Assembly: GCA_013398955.1 (NCBI GenBank)
Contig: VWPU01009715.1
Coordinates: forward strand, 92,472 to 156,471
From: Callaeas wilsoni
Lineage: Eukaryota > Chordata > Aves > Passeriformes > Callaeidae
DNA length: 64,000 nucleotides
Reading direction: 5' to 3'
A program made the position numbers and the translations under genes. The notes beneath the pieces were generated by a model that worked only from the letters and a program-made list of their open reading frames with translations, made no database searches and was not told the DNA's origin. Positions 10,853-22,350 of the stretch are shown piece after piece. Position 1 is the first letter of the stretch, and the number at the start of each line of letters is the position of its first letter.

Positions 10853-13800
10853 AATGAAATAATTTGAATTATGAAAATTACATTAATAGCTCTTGTATAT
10901 ATAAAATTGTATTTGTATAGGAAAACTTCAAGAAAGCTATACAAGTTATTTTATTCCATAAAGGAAAAACTAAATTACCTGTGAAGTGAGACTTGCTAAA
11001 TTACCAGAAAAGCTATTACAAACATCTTTATTTCCCACAAAATAATTTCATTATGCAAAATATGAAAAACCAGGAGACTGCTAGACTTCCTAATGATTAT
11101 ATATAATGTTTCTTATCAGAGTTGTTTGCACTTGTGAAGCACAGACATAGAGAACCTCTCATACATCTCAAATTTCTGCAAAGGAGCTTAGTGAGGCTGT
11201 GGTCTGCCACCCCACATGCCACCACCATCAGGGTGCCATTTGTTCCTCTGTGGTGGCACACGAGTGACTCTGTTCCCGCCCAGCTGGAGCTGCACTCAGC
11301 CCAGTATTCCAGGAGGCCCAACAGAGCCTTGTGATTCCCAAAAGAGAACAAAAGGGGGAAACTTCTCTTACACACCTAATTTCTCTCTGGACAAATAGTT
11401 ACATAAAAACAAGTACAGCACCTAGAGCAAGATATACTGCAGGAAAAAAACTGAAAAACCCCAAAAATTAGAATTCAAAGAGAAATGCCCCTTTTCTCTT
11501 CCTTCTGCTCAAGCCAGCACTGATTCAGAATTCCTCTGCGCATATTGTCCTCTGCAACAGATGGGAAAACTCTCCAGCAGAGCAGCATTACACACTTCAG
11601 TAATTAATTGTAGAGGACAACATGACTCTCATACATCTCATTTTACGCGCCGAGGAATTTCTTCTGACTGGCAATGGATGATGCTCCAATAAAGCCTTGC
11701 CTTAGTACCTCACCACAAGCCTCACTCAGTACAGGAGACTGCAATTTGAAAACGGATGCTGCCCTTGTAACTAACCCACTCAATCACACCAACTTCCAAA
11801 AAACCCCACTATAACAAAACATTATCATAAAAACTTACTGTTTAAGAGGAACACTAGAGCAAATCACTTGAAATCACAAAAGCAAGCTTTGCACTCATTC
11901 TCTGGAACACCCCAAAGTCCCTTTCACGCTGCCACAAGGCAGATGCAATTAGACTCTGTGCAGCTGCAGCACATACAAATTTGGTTTGCAGACTGGTTTG
12001 CCTCGCTCCCTGAACCATCTCTCCCCGTGTGCATGAAGTGCAGCTGCCTGCATTGTACCTCCAAATCTTTCTACAGCGTCACTCTTCCATTTTCCAACCT
12101 CCCTCATCCTTCCAACACAAAACACACTGCTCCTCATCAAAGAACCAAGACTTTTGTGCCGTAAAGGACTGAGCAATTTAAAATATGGAGGGATACTCCA
12201 GTGAGTGATTTTTTTTTTGGATGTAAGGCATTCAAACGGTACTTATCATGACAGCAAGAGCAGATGAAAAGCAACATGTCAACTGAGCATGGGAACCAGA
12301 ACATCAGATTTCTGTCAGAGGGAATAATTATACTCAAGGCTGTGTTATTGCTTGTAAAAACCATAATAAAACATGGTATATATTCACTGTATCTGATTAT
12401 GAGAAAAGGTTTTATGCATAAGGTATGTACATATTTAATATAACCACCTCCATGCCAGCCCACAGCTTCCCCTTAACACCAAAAGAAAGTCAGGATCCAG
12501 TGCTCTACAAGGCTCTTAGTCCTCAATCACAGACGATCACTAATCTACCACCCAAGTCACTAATATTAATTTATATACTTTGAAGACATATGAATATACA
12601 TTCTCAGTGAGAAATTAAATATGTCTGAGTTTCCTAAGGTGGTAGTTTATTGATTTACATTCCCATATGACTTACTGAGTCCTTTCAGAGGTTTCTAAAC
12701 CCTTACCCAGCCTAAGCAGAAACTCCACCTAGACTGGAATAACATGCTCTGAGGATTTTTTTCCCCATTCACAAAATCAGCACAGCTCCTAGCTGGGAAG
12801 AGAGTCAAAAGTAGCAGTTTTTCAGATTATTTCTCAGGTTTGTCTGTCAGCTTGTGCCAAGAAAAAAATTCATTTAGGCATAAGCAGCCACAGCACCCCA
12901 GAAAGAGAGAGGAAAAAAAGCGTAACGCCAAAGATTTCAGGGGAAAACCAAAATTTGGTAGAATCAAATCACAGCCCATTCCCCTGAGAACTGGGCATTA
13001 AGAATCTGATCCAGTTTTAATGAGTCCACACCTGAAGACCAAGTAAAAAGACAAAATCCTGCAAAGACAAAGCATAGCCTGTAACCAACGTATTGCAGAC
13101 ACTGCCTTCAGAACTTTTCAGTTCTGTGCAGCAGATGGCTTAGCTACACCAAAATACTCCTGAAGTACAAGATGTGTCCATTCATGGAAGCTCTTGTTAC
13201 TTGATTTTCCCATTTGTCCTCTAGGATCAGGCTGCTGAGACAGCACTGTGCCAACACACCATTTCTCCTCAGAGAAATATTAACATACTGAAGTGGAAAA
13301 GCTGACATCATACTTGATGGCTCCAAAACTACACATGGATTAGCAGTAGAAACCCCAAACAAACAACAAAGAAAACAATAAACCACACCAAAACAAACCA
13401 ACAAAAGAAAACCACCCCAAAATCAAAACAACAAACAAATAAACCAACCTACCCAGAAAAACAGGTAAAAGGTAAAGAACCAAGGCTAATTTTAATAAAA
13501 AATAGTAGTCATGTGCTAAGGGAAATAGATGTACTGGTTTGGTTGGCGACTGCACCAAGAAAGAAGCCTATGAACTGAGATCAAACCAATAAAGATTAAA
13601 ACATTGGTTGGACAGAGATAGAGAGAAGAATCTCCTGAAAACTACATCTATTACTGGGGCAAAGTATCTGTCAATTTTTTCCCAATAACTGATGGAGAAA
13701 CCTTGGATTAAAGCTGCATTCTGCCTGTAATACAGCTTCACTGAATATACTAAACACATTCCAAAAAACCCTAATCCTTACTTGTATTTTGGCAATACTT

Positions 13801-16104
13801 CATTCAAGACAACGCCAATGTTCTTGCATCAAGCCAAAACCAACAACCAACAGTTCATGATTATTACCGTGAATTCATCAAGAAACCAGCAATTACAACA
13901 TATGTTGTTTTGATTTTAAGAAAGGAAAGTGAAAAGGACACTTCCCGTTCTGAGGAGAAAAAATAATCTAGTCAGTGGAATTTAATTACTTGCTCTAAGT
14001 GTAAGTAGTTTTAGTAGTAACATATTGCAGGATGCATTCATTTGAGTGTATACATTGCTGGATTTATTTTTCCTAATGTCTGACTGAGTCTCTTGGACAT
14101 GATGGCAAAACTCGCAGTGCAGCAAATTCAGAGGACTGAGAAGAAAAGAGAAATGTGAGCTCTCTAAGAGGAAAGAAAGTTTTCCACATACACTCAGGTT
14201 TATTCTTTTGGTGGTTTGAAATTTTTCTCCTTAAAATCAACATCCTAGGAGATTCTCATTACATTGCCATAAAAAGGTGTGTTAATTTATTATATAAATT
14301 TCTGATATGATAGCTGTAAAATAATTTTAGAGAATCCGATGACCCGCTAATCCATCACAGTTCACATCTGCACCAGTAGAAGTTCAAATACAGCACTGGG
14401 GCAGCAAGACATTTCTGAGGATCTTGACATCTGGTTTCTAAACCCACAAAAAGCTGTTATGGTTATTTTGGCTCAGTTTAAAAACAAACTACTGAACCTC
14501 TGCAGCATACTGGGGAAAAAATGTTTAAAGCTGGTTTATGTGCAAGAATCTATTATAATGTAGCATTATACATAAGGTTCCCCAGTGACTGCTCCACACA
14601 GAAAAGGTTAAATTGCTTAGAGAACTGTTTTGTAAGATGCTAGAAAATGCACCCATCCTGTTTCTTATTGCAAGCCATTGCCATTCAGACATCGTACCAC
14701 CCTACCAAGATAAGTATGAACTCATTTGCATATACCCAGGTGAAATTTTGCACGGAGCAATAATAAACTACAAAGAAATTTCAAAAAAATGCTAATTAGC
14801 TTCCACATCCAGCATTCCAGAACACAGTAAAATAGCTCTGTCTAAGAAATAGCTGCATTCCTGTTCTTTCAGCAGCCTGCAGCATATGGATGAACAGCCA
14901 GGCTGAAGGCAGACTTTGACAGATTTACTGATTTATATACAAGGGGGAAAAAATTTTGCTGGTTGCCATTGGAAAAGTTCAAATAAAGCACCAAACTGAC
15001 AGATTGAACTGATTTCTGATAATGAACTGATAAAGCAGAATGCCTGTTACAAAGTTGAAATAAAATTTCTTAACTCTTTGCTTATTCTATGTATCTCACA
15101 TACACAAAACTGGTTTTTTGCAACATCTACTCTTTCAATGGCACTTTGAAAGAGTGAATATAAAAAAAATGCTGAACACATTTCAGGTGGACATTACAAC
15201 AGTGTCTTAACACCAGAAAAAGTGGGTCTTCACAGGTTTTATGCCACTGCTCATAATTAATATCTTCCATCTTTTGGCTATTGGCAAAACAACTAATTTC
15301 ATTCCAGCTTGGCAATAACCTAAGTAATTAGAGTTTTCAAAAAACTGCTGAATCCTTTTCTACAGTTTAATAACCAACTTTAATACAGTATTTATATTAA
15401 CGTAGCCTTCATCATGATCTGGCTACGCTGCAGTGCCCCCAAATCATTCTGAGAAACCATCTCCAGCTTCAAGACTTCAACTTTGCAGCAAGTGTTAAAG
15501 CCAGAAGGAAGAAGCCCAACAAAGAGAAGGCAAGAAACAGACTGGCTCAGCAGCTCTGCACCAGTCACCAGCTCCACACTGCTCTTTCTCCCTTGCCCTT
15601 CTGTAACACTGGGTGAATTCCTTGTCTACTTGCTCAGGTGTTCAGTTTTGCTCTTGCTCACCTCCTTTGCAGAAATACCTTTTTTCCTGTATGACATGCA
15701 AATTGTAAAGTCTAAGAACATATTATCAGACCTAGTAAGACATTTTGCTTTCAGAAGCTGGCTTCTCCTTGTAGGTATAGCCTTTGCAATAATTTGTTGC
15801 AGAGCAACAATTACTTAGATTTGTCTTCTTTGTCAAGAGACTACAGACATGTTACTTTTTGAACATTCAACAAGGAAGGAGAACAAGTCAAAAAAGACAA
15901 CCTAGAGTTGTCATCTCTGCTTTTACCCATCTCTGCTTTTTCTCCAGAAAACAAGCAAACAAAAAATATCATATTCCTGTAGCATTTAGCACATGCTTGG
16001 TATCCGATTCATAGGTTCAATGATGATAAGCAACTTACAGAACACAGGAAGACAGCTCAAGGTGCTCCCCATTTTATTTTAATCAGACAGCAACTAGCAT
16101 TTCG
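10853..16104. other. Non-coding stretch, no gene seen
   Basis: About 5.2 kb of mainly AT-rich unique DNA. Between about 11115 and 11335 is a more GC-balanced patch open on both strands. Part of it (CAGCTGGAGCTGCACTCAGC and following) faintly resembles reverse-oriented CR1, too weakly to call. It also contains the A/C-rich tract at 13351-13464. No ORF is recognisable. Confidence 0.5.
13351..13464. repeat. A/C-rich low-complexity tract (CAAA/CCAA-like)
   Basis: More than 100 bases made almost only of A and C on the plus strand, with irregular AAAC, CAAA and CCAA units and very few T or G. It creates a long T/G-rich reading frame on the minus strand that mimics a hydrophobic protein (Phe/Val/Leu/Gly) and should be ignored. 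Confidence 0.8.
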
Positions 16105-16119
16105 CCAATTTATAAAGCA

Positions 16120-16729
16120 GTGCTACCCTTTGACAGGGTAACGCACCTAGCTGATCGAGGGAAGTCAGGTGATGCAACCATTTTGGATTTCAGCAAAGCT
16201 TTCGATGCTGTCTCTCAGTATCCCTCTGGAAAAAAATGTCCAGCACACAGCTGGATAAAAACACGCCACGTGATGGACATCTTCATTAATGATGTGGACG
16301 CAGGACTGGAAGGGACACTGAGCAGGTTCACAGATGATACAACGCTGGGAGGAGCTGTTGACTCCCTTGAAGGCAGACAGGCCCTGAAGAGAGACCTCCA
16401 CAAATGAGAGGACTGGGCAATCACCAACCATGGGAAGTTCAACAGGGGAAAGTGCCGGATTCTGCTCCTGGGATGGGGCAACCCTGGATGTACGNAGCCC
16501 TGGATGTACGGACAGACTGGGCAATGAGAGGCTGGGGAGCAGTGCCATGGAAAGGGACCTGGGGGTCCTGGTCAGTGGAAAGTTGGATCCGAGTCAGCAG
16601 TGCCCTGGCAGTCAGGAGGGACATCCCTGCCCTGGGGACATCAGGGACAGCACGGCCAGCCGGGCAAGGGAGGGATTGTCCCGCTCTGCTCTGGGCTGGG
16701 GCGGCCTCACCTCGAGTCTTGTGTGCTTA
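16120..16729 (+). pseudogene. Broken CR1 ORF2 reverse transcriptase (C-terminal part)
   Basis: Conceptual translation gives pieces of the CR1 reverse transcriptase in the right order but in different frames. LDFSKAFDAVS (palm motif A region) is followed by a frame change and an internal deletion removing the middle of the domain. Then come FINDVDAGLEGTLSRF and FTDD, the counterpart of the catalytic F/YADD box. TLGGAVDSLEGR, RDLHK and a stop at about 16405 follow. Downstream are KFNRGKCRILL, then DLGVLVSGKL and SQQC in another frame, and STASRAREG. In an intact element this protein copies the RNA at a nicked chromosomal site. Here the frameshifts, deletion, stop and missing N-terminal endonuclease make it dead. 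Alanine is replaced by threonine in the catalytic box. Confidence 0.85.
16495..16495. other. Single ambiguous base (N) between two copies of a 13-bp word
   Basis: The only N in the window. CCCTGGATGTACG occurs at 16482-16494 and again at 16498-16510, so the N sits in a 3-base spacer between two identical words. This may be an assembly or consensus artefact instead of a real duplication. Confidence 0.9.
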
Positions 16730-19700
16730 ATATTTGGCTGTCTAGCAAATAATGAAGAAAAGTAACAAAACAGAGTGTCTCTTCTAGTAAACCGATCTTT
16801 ATTGGCATCCTCTGCTAAAAAGATACTGAAAGGATGCTGCTGCATATTGTTTACATCAGAGGCAATGTAAATAAAAATATTTTTAAATACACACTGACAC
16901 TTCAGATAGGTTTTCACTTGCAGACTAGAAATTAAATTAAAAAATCAAGAAATCAAGACAAATAACTGTAGCATACAAATTATAGAACTCATTAAGTCTT
17001 TTTTATCTGTATATAAGGAAAACATCAGGATTCAAAGGACCATCACATTAATTTATCTGAGATAAATTAATGGCACAAAGTGTGTTAAGCAGGGAGAAGT
17101 CAACAAGTGACTTCACAGAGAAATGATGCCCTTTCAGCCCAGCATCCCTGGAGGCCTCAGAGTGGTCAGAGCTGGACTGTGTCCCCATAGAAAGACCCGG
17201 GCAAGGCCTGCATGAACCAGCAGAAAGCACCACTGTGAGCCTGACACCTTGATTATTTCACCCCTGGAGCTGGGTAGCACTTACACAATTTAGTAGCAGT
17301 CATACCAAGTGTTTTGCAGTAGCATTTGTTACACGCTTGAAAGCACACAAGAAAAATCATGACTCAGGAAAATGAGGTAAGAAGCAGGCTTTCACAGTTA
17401 ATGTGTGGTAATTTAATGCACAATAATCTCAGTTCATGATCACATATTTGAATTAAAATGAACCTTCAAGACAACAAATATTCTAAAAAATTTGCATTTT
17501 TAGCACAGAAACCAATGGAACTGAGAATTGCCACTAGATTGCAGAACTGGAAAATCCCCTTTTCCTCACTGTAGGTGAAAACAGAAAAAACGTGGACTTA
17601 TTCTGAAAAATGTGACTATACAGTAGGAATTTAAAAAAAGAAAATATTTTGAGCAAAAGAGTGAGAGAAGTCTTCATACACATTGGAAAATATGGTTTCG
17701 GGGCAGAAAAGAGCCAAAATCCAAACGTGAAAATAGGAAGTTAAAAACTTGTTTTCAGATTCGTCTAAAGGTGTCACTATCCAGCCAAAGTAAAAGCATG
17801 GAACCAATCAAATTCAAAACTCATCTTTACAAACTTACATACAACTTTCCTCATTATTTACTCATTAAAGTAAATGAGAAAAAAATGGTATGCCAGCAAG
17901 GTAAGTAATTGAATTAATTCAAGCTTCACAAGTAACTTTTTCCTCTTTGCAAAAAAACCCCCAAAAAAACGAAAACAAATAATCCAGGCTACCTAAGAAA
18001 CCATGGAACCTCAATTTTTTTGATGTTCTGCAGCACTGCCATGTCTTTCTCCTCTCTTGAATTCTTCACTAGAGTCAATTTTACAGATGTTCACAGATAC
18101 ACCAACTGTTGCTGCAGCATGAGGATTAGAGAAAACACAACCAACACAACAAATAAGATATCCAAACAAGAAACCTTCATATTTGTATTGGCTTTCCCTG
18201 TTTATACAGAGGTGTTCAGATGCCTCTAAGGAAAAGCAGATCCTTTCAATCAAGAACATTTGATGGGAAGCTTCCTTATTCTTTACTCCTTTCATAAAAG
18301 CTTGGTTATAAACTTCAATGTTTCACAGTTCTCAGCTTTATTACACAAGACCTGCCCTTTGCTGAAACCATGTCTCCAAGAAACTTCCTCTACTGATTTC
18401 TCATTGAAATAAAATTGTTATTCCACCAAAGATTGCCCAGTTTTGGAGGAAAAAGTACATCATTAAAACATTGCAAACGTTTCCATATGAAGTTCTCTGC
18501 TTTGTACAAGTACACTATTAAATGGCCATGTCGGGCAGGTAGGAGCAAACACCAGTAACTCCAGCTACAGCTTTAGGCAGCTGATGTGATATAGATTGCA
18601 ACCTGAAGCACTGCTAGGCTGGTGACATTTTGGTAAGGAACCATGATATAAAGAAGCAGTAAGCTGAAAACTATATTGATTAAATAAGACAAGGGGAAAA
18701 AAAAGGAAACAGAGAAATGAGGAGGTGCCCAAGGAAACAGCAGAACTTGCATCCTCTCAACTCTTGCAGCAGGGATTTGCAGTATCATTCAGTTAGTTTT
18801 CTCTTACTTTGTTTCTTTTAGGTATCTAACTTGCTATTCAAGTGATTAAACACTGCAATTCTTTAAAAGCCATTTTACAAACCTTTTCATTACTCAGAGG
18901 CTGTACAAAATAGTATTAAAAAAATAAGATGAAAAAGCAGAATGAGCCAACAAATGGATTAAATAAGGAATGGACATCACCAATTTTAATCCTATTTTAA
19001 CTTTCATGTCTGGTGAACGATGAGAAAACTATCACCTTTGGGCCTGGCAACTGCTGTATCAATGTCTGCTACCAGCATTAGCACTGAATCCCTCTGTGAC
19101 TGTGGAGCAGTTCAAGGACTTTAACAATATGATTACAGCCTTTAATTTTCGCCTGCAACTGTATGATTAAGTTTAATAAAACTGTGGTCTACACTGTGAC
19201 TCACATTCTCGTGTCATCATGAACATTTGTTGCACTAGACACATAACGTGCCCATCTCGTATGTGGAAAATTAAGGTAACATTTCACTCTCAGAGCACTC
19301 CCTTACTGCAAAGCATTGCAATACAGAAGAACATTTTGAGAATAAAGATCTAAGTGTTTATAAAGCACTTGGAGATTCTTGGATAAAAGATATTATAATT
19401 AAAAATTAAATTACTCTAAACTAGTGGGAGGCTTTTTGCACCTTTCCCTAACAGAGCTCGTGCCCCCGCACACAGCACCACCGCTACAATGCTCCTGCAG
19501 AGACTGAATCTAAGCTAATTCCAAAGTTCAACCCTGCCTGAAGTTACAAATCTGAAACTCTTGCAGCTAGGGAAATTCAGCTCTTTCATGTAACTAAGAC
19601 TGAAACACTAAATCTGAAGCTTTCAGTCTCAGTTAGATAAGGAATCAATGTGGTAACCCTTCAGTGAGCTTAAAATGTATTGCTACCATAACTTTTTTAT

Positions 19701-20313
19701 AATTTCAAACAATAAATGCCTACAGAACAAATATCATGAATAAGCAGTAAGAAAAGTTACTAAGACATTCAAATAAAAAAAATTGCGAGCACCTGTTCAC
19801 AAGATTTTTCTTATCATCTGGCACTTTTATTACTTGTGAGTCAAGTTAAAAAAGCCCAGAAAGCTTTGCTGAAATAATTTTTCATGTATACAGCAATCAT
19901 TTCATACAACAGAAGAGCTACATTTCACATTTTAAAGCCCACTACATCTGAAATGCTACGCACACACTGTAATGGTCTCTATACTGAAAGTAAAAAGGTT
20001 TTAAGGCGGCACTGACATCAACAATTTATTGCACAGCTACCAATATGTATATTATGTTTTGTCCTAAAAAGACACAACTCTAAAACGAGACTCTTGGCAT
20101 TACTGAACATGGGGAGGACAGCAATAACCACAAAAATAACAGTTACACACCAGCTGTTGCATAATTTGGAAGCATCAAAAGTTATCCCTTATTTGCCTTT
20201 ATCATCAAAAGAGGTGTCTGGAAAAAAAGAAACTTCAGGAATCAGGTCGTCTAAGACCTTACAGGCAACTGAAAATTAATGGGGAAGTCGATCTTCCATA
20301 CATTTACTAGGAT
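16730..20313. other. Non-coding stretch, no gene seen
   Basis: About 3.6 kb of AT-rich unique DNA. It holds a near-perfect palindrome (17046-17072) and a short A/C-rich tract at 17948-17984. No ORF or RNA gene is supported. Confidence 0.5.
17046..17072. repeat. AT-rich palindrome, 13-bp arms, 1-base centre
   Basis: CATTAATTTATCT and its exact reverse complement flank a single G. It could extrude as a cruciform or bind a dimeric AT-hook or homeodomain factor, but no function is shown. Confidence 0.85.
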
Positions 20314-20849
20314 TATGGCGTGGTTTGGGTTGGAAGAGACCTTTAAAGGTCATCTAGCCCAATCCCTTTGCAATGAGGGAGGAGTATCTTCAACTAGATC
20401 AGATTGCCCAGACCCCATTCAACCTGGCCTACAATATTTCCAGGGATGGGGGCATCCACGAGTTCCCTGGATAACCTGCTATGGTGCTTTACCACTCTCA
20501 CAGTATCTATTCCTTATACACAACCTAAATCAAAGCCCTCTTAGCTTAAAGCCATTACCCCTTGTCCTATCACAACAGGCCCTATTAAAGAGTCTGTGCC
20601 CATTGCTCCTCAGGCCCCCCTTCTGTACTGAAAAGCTGCAATGAGGTGTCTCTGGAGCCTTCTCTTCTCCAGGCTGAACAACCCCAGCTCTCCCAGCCTG
20701 TCACCACACCAAAGAATGCTCCAGCCCCCTGAGCATCTTTGTGGCCTCCTCTGGACTGACTCCAACAGGTTCCTGTCCTCCCTGTTGGGGGCCCCAGAGC
20801 TGGACACAGCACTGCAGGGTGGCATCTCTCACGAGAGTAGAGCACAAGC
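20314..20849 (-). mobile_element. CR1 LINE, 3' part, reverse orientation
   Basis: A minus-strand CR1 covering the end of ORF2 and the 3' UTR. Read on the plus strand it begins with the inverted 3' terminus (GGTTTGGGTTGGAAGAGACC, then TTTAAAGGTCATCTAGCCCA). It then shows CCTTGTCCTATCACAAC, CCTTCTCTTCTCCAGGCTG, AACAACCCCAGCTCTCCCAG, ACTGACTCCAACAGGTTC and CCAGAGCTGGACACAGCAC. This is the most complete CR1 in the window, yet it is 5'-truncated and carries indels. The terminal octamer repeats at its 3' end are eroded. Confidence 0.95.
20585..20845 (-). pseudogene. CR1 ORF2 C-terminal remnant
   Basis: On the minus strand the CR1 ORF2 tail is readable across two frames. CCVQLWGPQQ and RRPQRCSGGW lie in mutually shifted frames, followed by LGLFSLEKRRLQRHLIAAFQ, the conserved C-terminal segment of avian CR1 ORF2. 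Frame changes and the missing catalytic domain make it non-functional. Open reading frames on both strands here derive from this repeat and are not host genes. Confidence 0.85.
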
Positions 20850-21572
20850 TTAAAGCCAGAGCAATGACTTGCAAACACTGTGATACCCAGGAAGTAACAG
20901 CTACGTATGTCACACATTTAGGTAACTCCATTGGATACCTCGTTATGAAGCATCCTTCAACAGTGGCAAGTGCATGTTTGACAAGGGCAATCTAGATGCC
21001 AAAAATCAGAAAATCCACCCAGGACAGAAGATAATGATTTACATCAGTCAGCTAGTAAGACTTCACCACATAAAACTGCAGCAGTTCTAACCAGTCTTTT
21101 TCCCCCCCTCCCATTGAACACGCAAAACTTGCAGAACAACCTTTGGCTTTTACACAGCCAAGTTTTGGGCAGTCTCCCTCCTTTCTTTTTTGGTTAGGCA
21201 AAACAGGAGAACTGTCGTTATAATCTCTATTGACAAGAGAAACCTACCCTGAAAAAAGCTAAAGCATCCCTTCCCAAAAGCCTTCTAAATGTTGCATTCA
21301 ACAGGGAAAGTAAGCTGCTGTGCTGAATACAGAACTAAAAAAACCCCAACAAACCCATATATGTCTTTTACAATTACATAACATTACATTCTGTCTCTAA
21401 AAAAAACAAAACACAAAAACCAAACAAACCAACAAAAAAACACTTCACATAAAAACCTGGCAGATTTTACAAATATTATCTCCCTCCCTTTGCCATCTAA
21501 ATAGGAAAGACAAGTAGTAAAAAAATAGCAATTGTTTCAAAATACGTGTAATTTTGAACATATTAACACTTG
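20850..21572. other. Non-coding spacer between two CR1 pieces
   Basis: AT-rich unique DNA with an A/C-rich tract at 21399-21442. No gene. The two flanking CR1 fragments share orientation but overlap in consensus position (both contain the CR1 3' terminus), so they are separate insertions. Confidence 0.5.
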
Positions 21573-21675
21573 ACAGAATCACAGAACAAGCTGGGTTGGA
21601 AGGGATCTTTAAAGGACATCTGGTCCAACCCCCCTGCTGTGGGCAGGGGCATCTTTCACTGGATCTGGTTGCTCA
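21573..21675 (-). mobile_element. Short CR1 LINE 3' terminus, reverse orientation
   Basis: About 100 bases matching the inverted CR1 3' end. An ACAGAATCACAGAAC terminal repeat is followed by GGGTTGGAAGGGATCTTTAA, AGGACATCTGGTCCAACCCC and GCTGTGGGCAGGGGCATC. This is a severely truncated insertion. Confidence 0.93.
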
Positions 21676-22078
21676 ATAGATTTCCCTATTTTAAGCATTA
21701 AATTCTCTACTAGCCTTGACTGAGTCTCTCGTGCTTTTTCAGAGCGTATTATTGCTGCCGGTGGTTGCATAAGAGAATTACTGAGATTTTCAGAAATGCC
21801 AGCAGAAGTAAAACCATAACCTTAGGAACAAAATAGAAATTCAATTATCTGCAACTATTCCCAGATACATTACTTTTCACAAGCAATAAACTGGAAATAT
21901 TTTTAATTTTAAGATCCACCCTCTAAAGCAAAACTCAATTTAAAAAATGTATTATCTATTTGTACAACTTCAAGTTTTTTTAAATATACAAGTCACTTCA
22001 TACAACATCTGGCAGATAAAAACCACACAAGTAATACAAGGGGCCTAGTGCATTTATAAAGTTCCTTCCATCTTTTGC

Positions 22079-22094
22079 AAAAAAAAAAAAAAAA
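22079..22094. repeat. Poly(A) tract (16 A)
   Basis: Sixteen consecutive A followed by an A-rich tail with AATAAAG. It could be the tail of an old retrocopy or a simple homopolymer; no AATAAA lies at the right distance upstream. Confidence 0.85.
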
Positions 22095-22129
22095 GAAAAA
22101 TAAAGAAAAGATCAGTTAGGCTCCAAACA

Positions 22130-22350
22130 GAGAGTTCTGCTGCGAGTCTAACGCAGGCCCTCTAGCAGCGAGATTATGTGATTATTTCTGGATGCCGCAG
22201 TCATGTGGTTGCACAGCAAAGCTTTTGTCGGAAACATGACACAATCCCATTGCACTCAAACTGCTGGCAGCAACTCGCCCCATCGCATTTCCCTAAAACA
22301 CACCCACAGTGACAGGAAAGAAATAACAGCTTCTCAGCGCTACGGCCTCA
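22130..22350. promoter_or_regulatory. Possible regulatory element: locally CpG-containing unique patch
   Basis: In a window where CpG is rare, about ten CpG dinucleotides fall within some 220 bases (for example GCTGCGAGTCTAACGC, ATGCCGCAG, TTGTCGG, CTCGCCCCATCGC, CAGCGCTACGG). No repeat family is recognisable. Retained CpG in bird introns can mark hypomethylated enhancers or a recently inserted repeat. The call is an inference and needs conservation or chromatin data. Confidence 0.2.

Larger units (their letters stand above)
16105..16729 (+). mobile_element. CR1 LINE fragment from the ORF2 reverse-transcriptase region
   Basis: A plus-strand, old and rearranged CR1 piece from inside ORF2, not the usual 3' end. 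It lacks the CR1 5' part and the 3' UTR with terminal octamer repeats. It is more GC-rich than its surroundings, as CR1 coding DNA is. The copy contains an ambiguous base with a flanking 13-bp duplication (16482-16510). Both ends fade into unique AT-rich DNA, so boundaries are good to roughly 20 bases. Confidence 0.88.

Noticed and set aside
11115..11375. Open frames on both strands in a GC-balanced patch, faintly CR1-like
   Set aside because: Similarity to reverse-oriented CR1 is limited to a few short words; not enough to call a repeat or a gene.
13144..13558. Minus-strand ORFs that look like hydrophobic membrane proteins
   Set aside because: They arise from the A/C-rich tract at 13351-13464, read as Phe/Leu/Val/Gly-rich on the other strand.
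16165..16917. Several overlapping ORFs on both strands
   Set aside because: All but the plus-strand reverse-transcriptase remnants are shadows of the CR1 fragment or its flank.
20279..20995. Plus-strand ORFs of 70-121 codons
   Set aside because: Antisense readings of the minus-strand CR1 copy.
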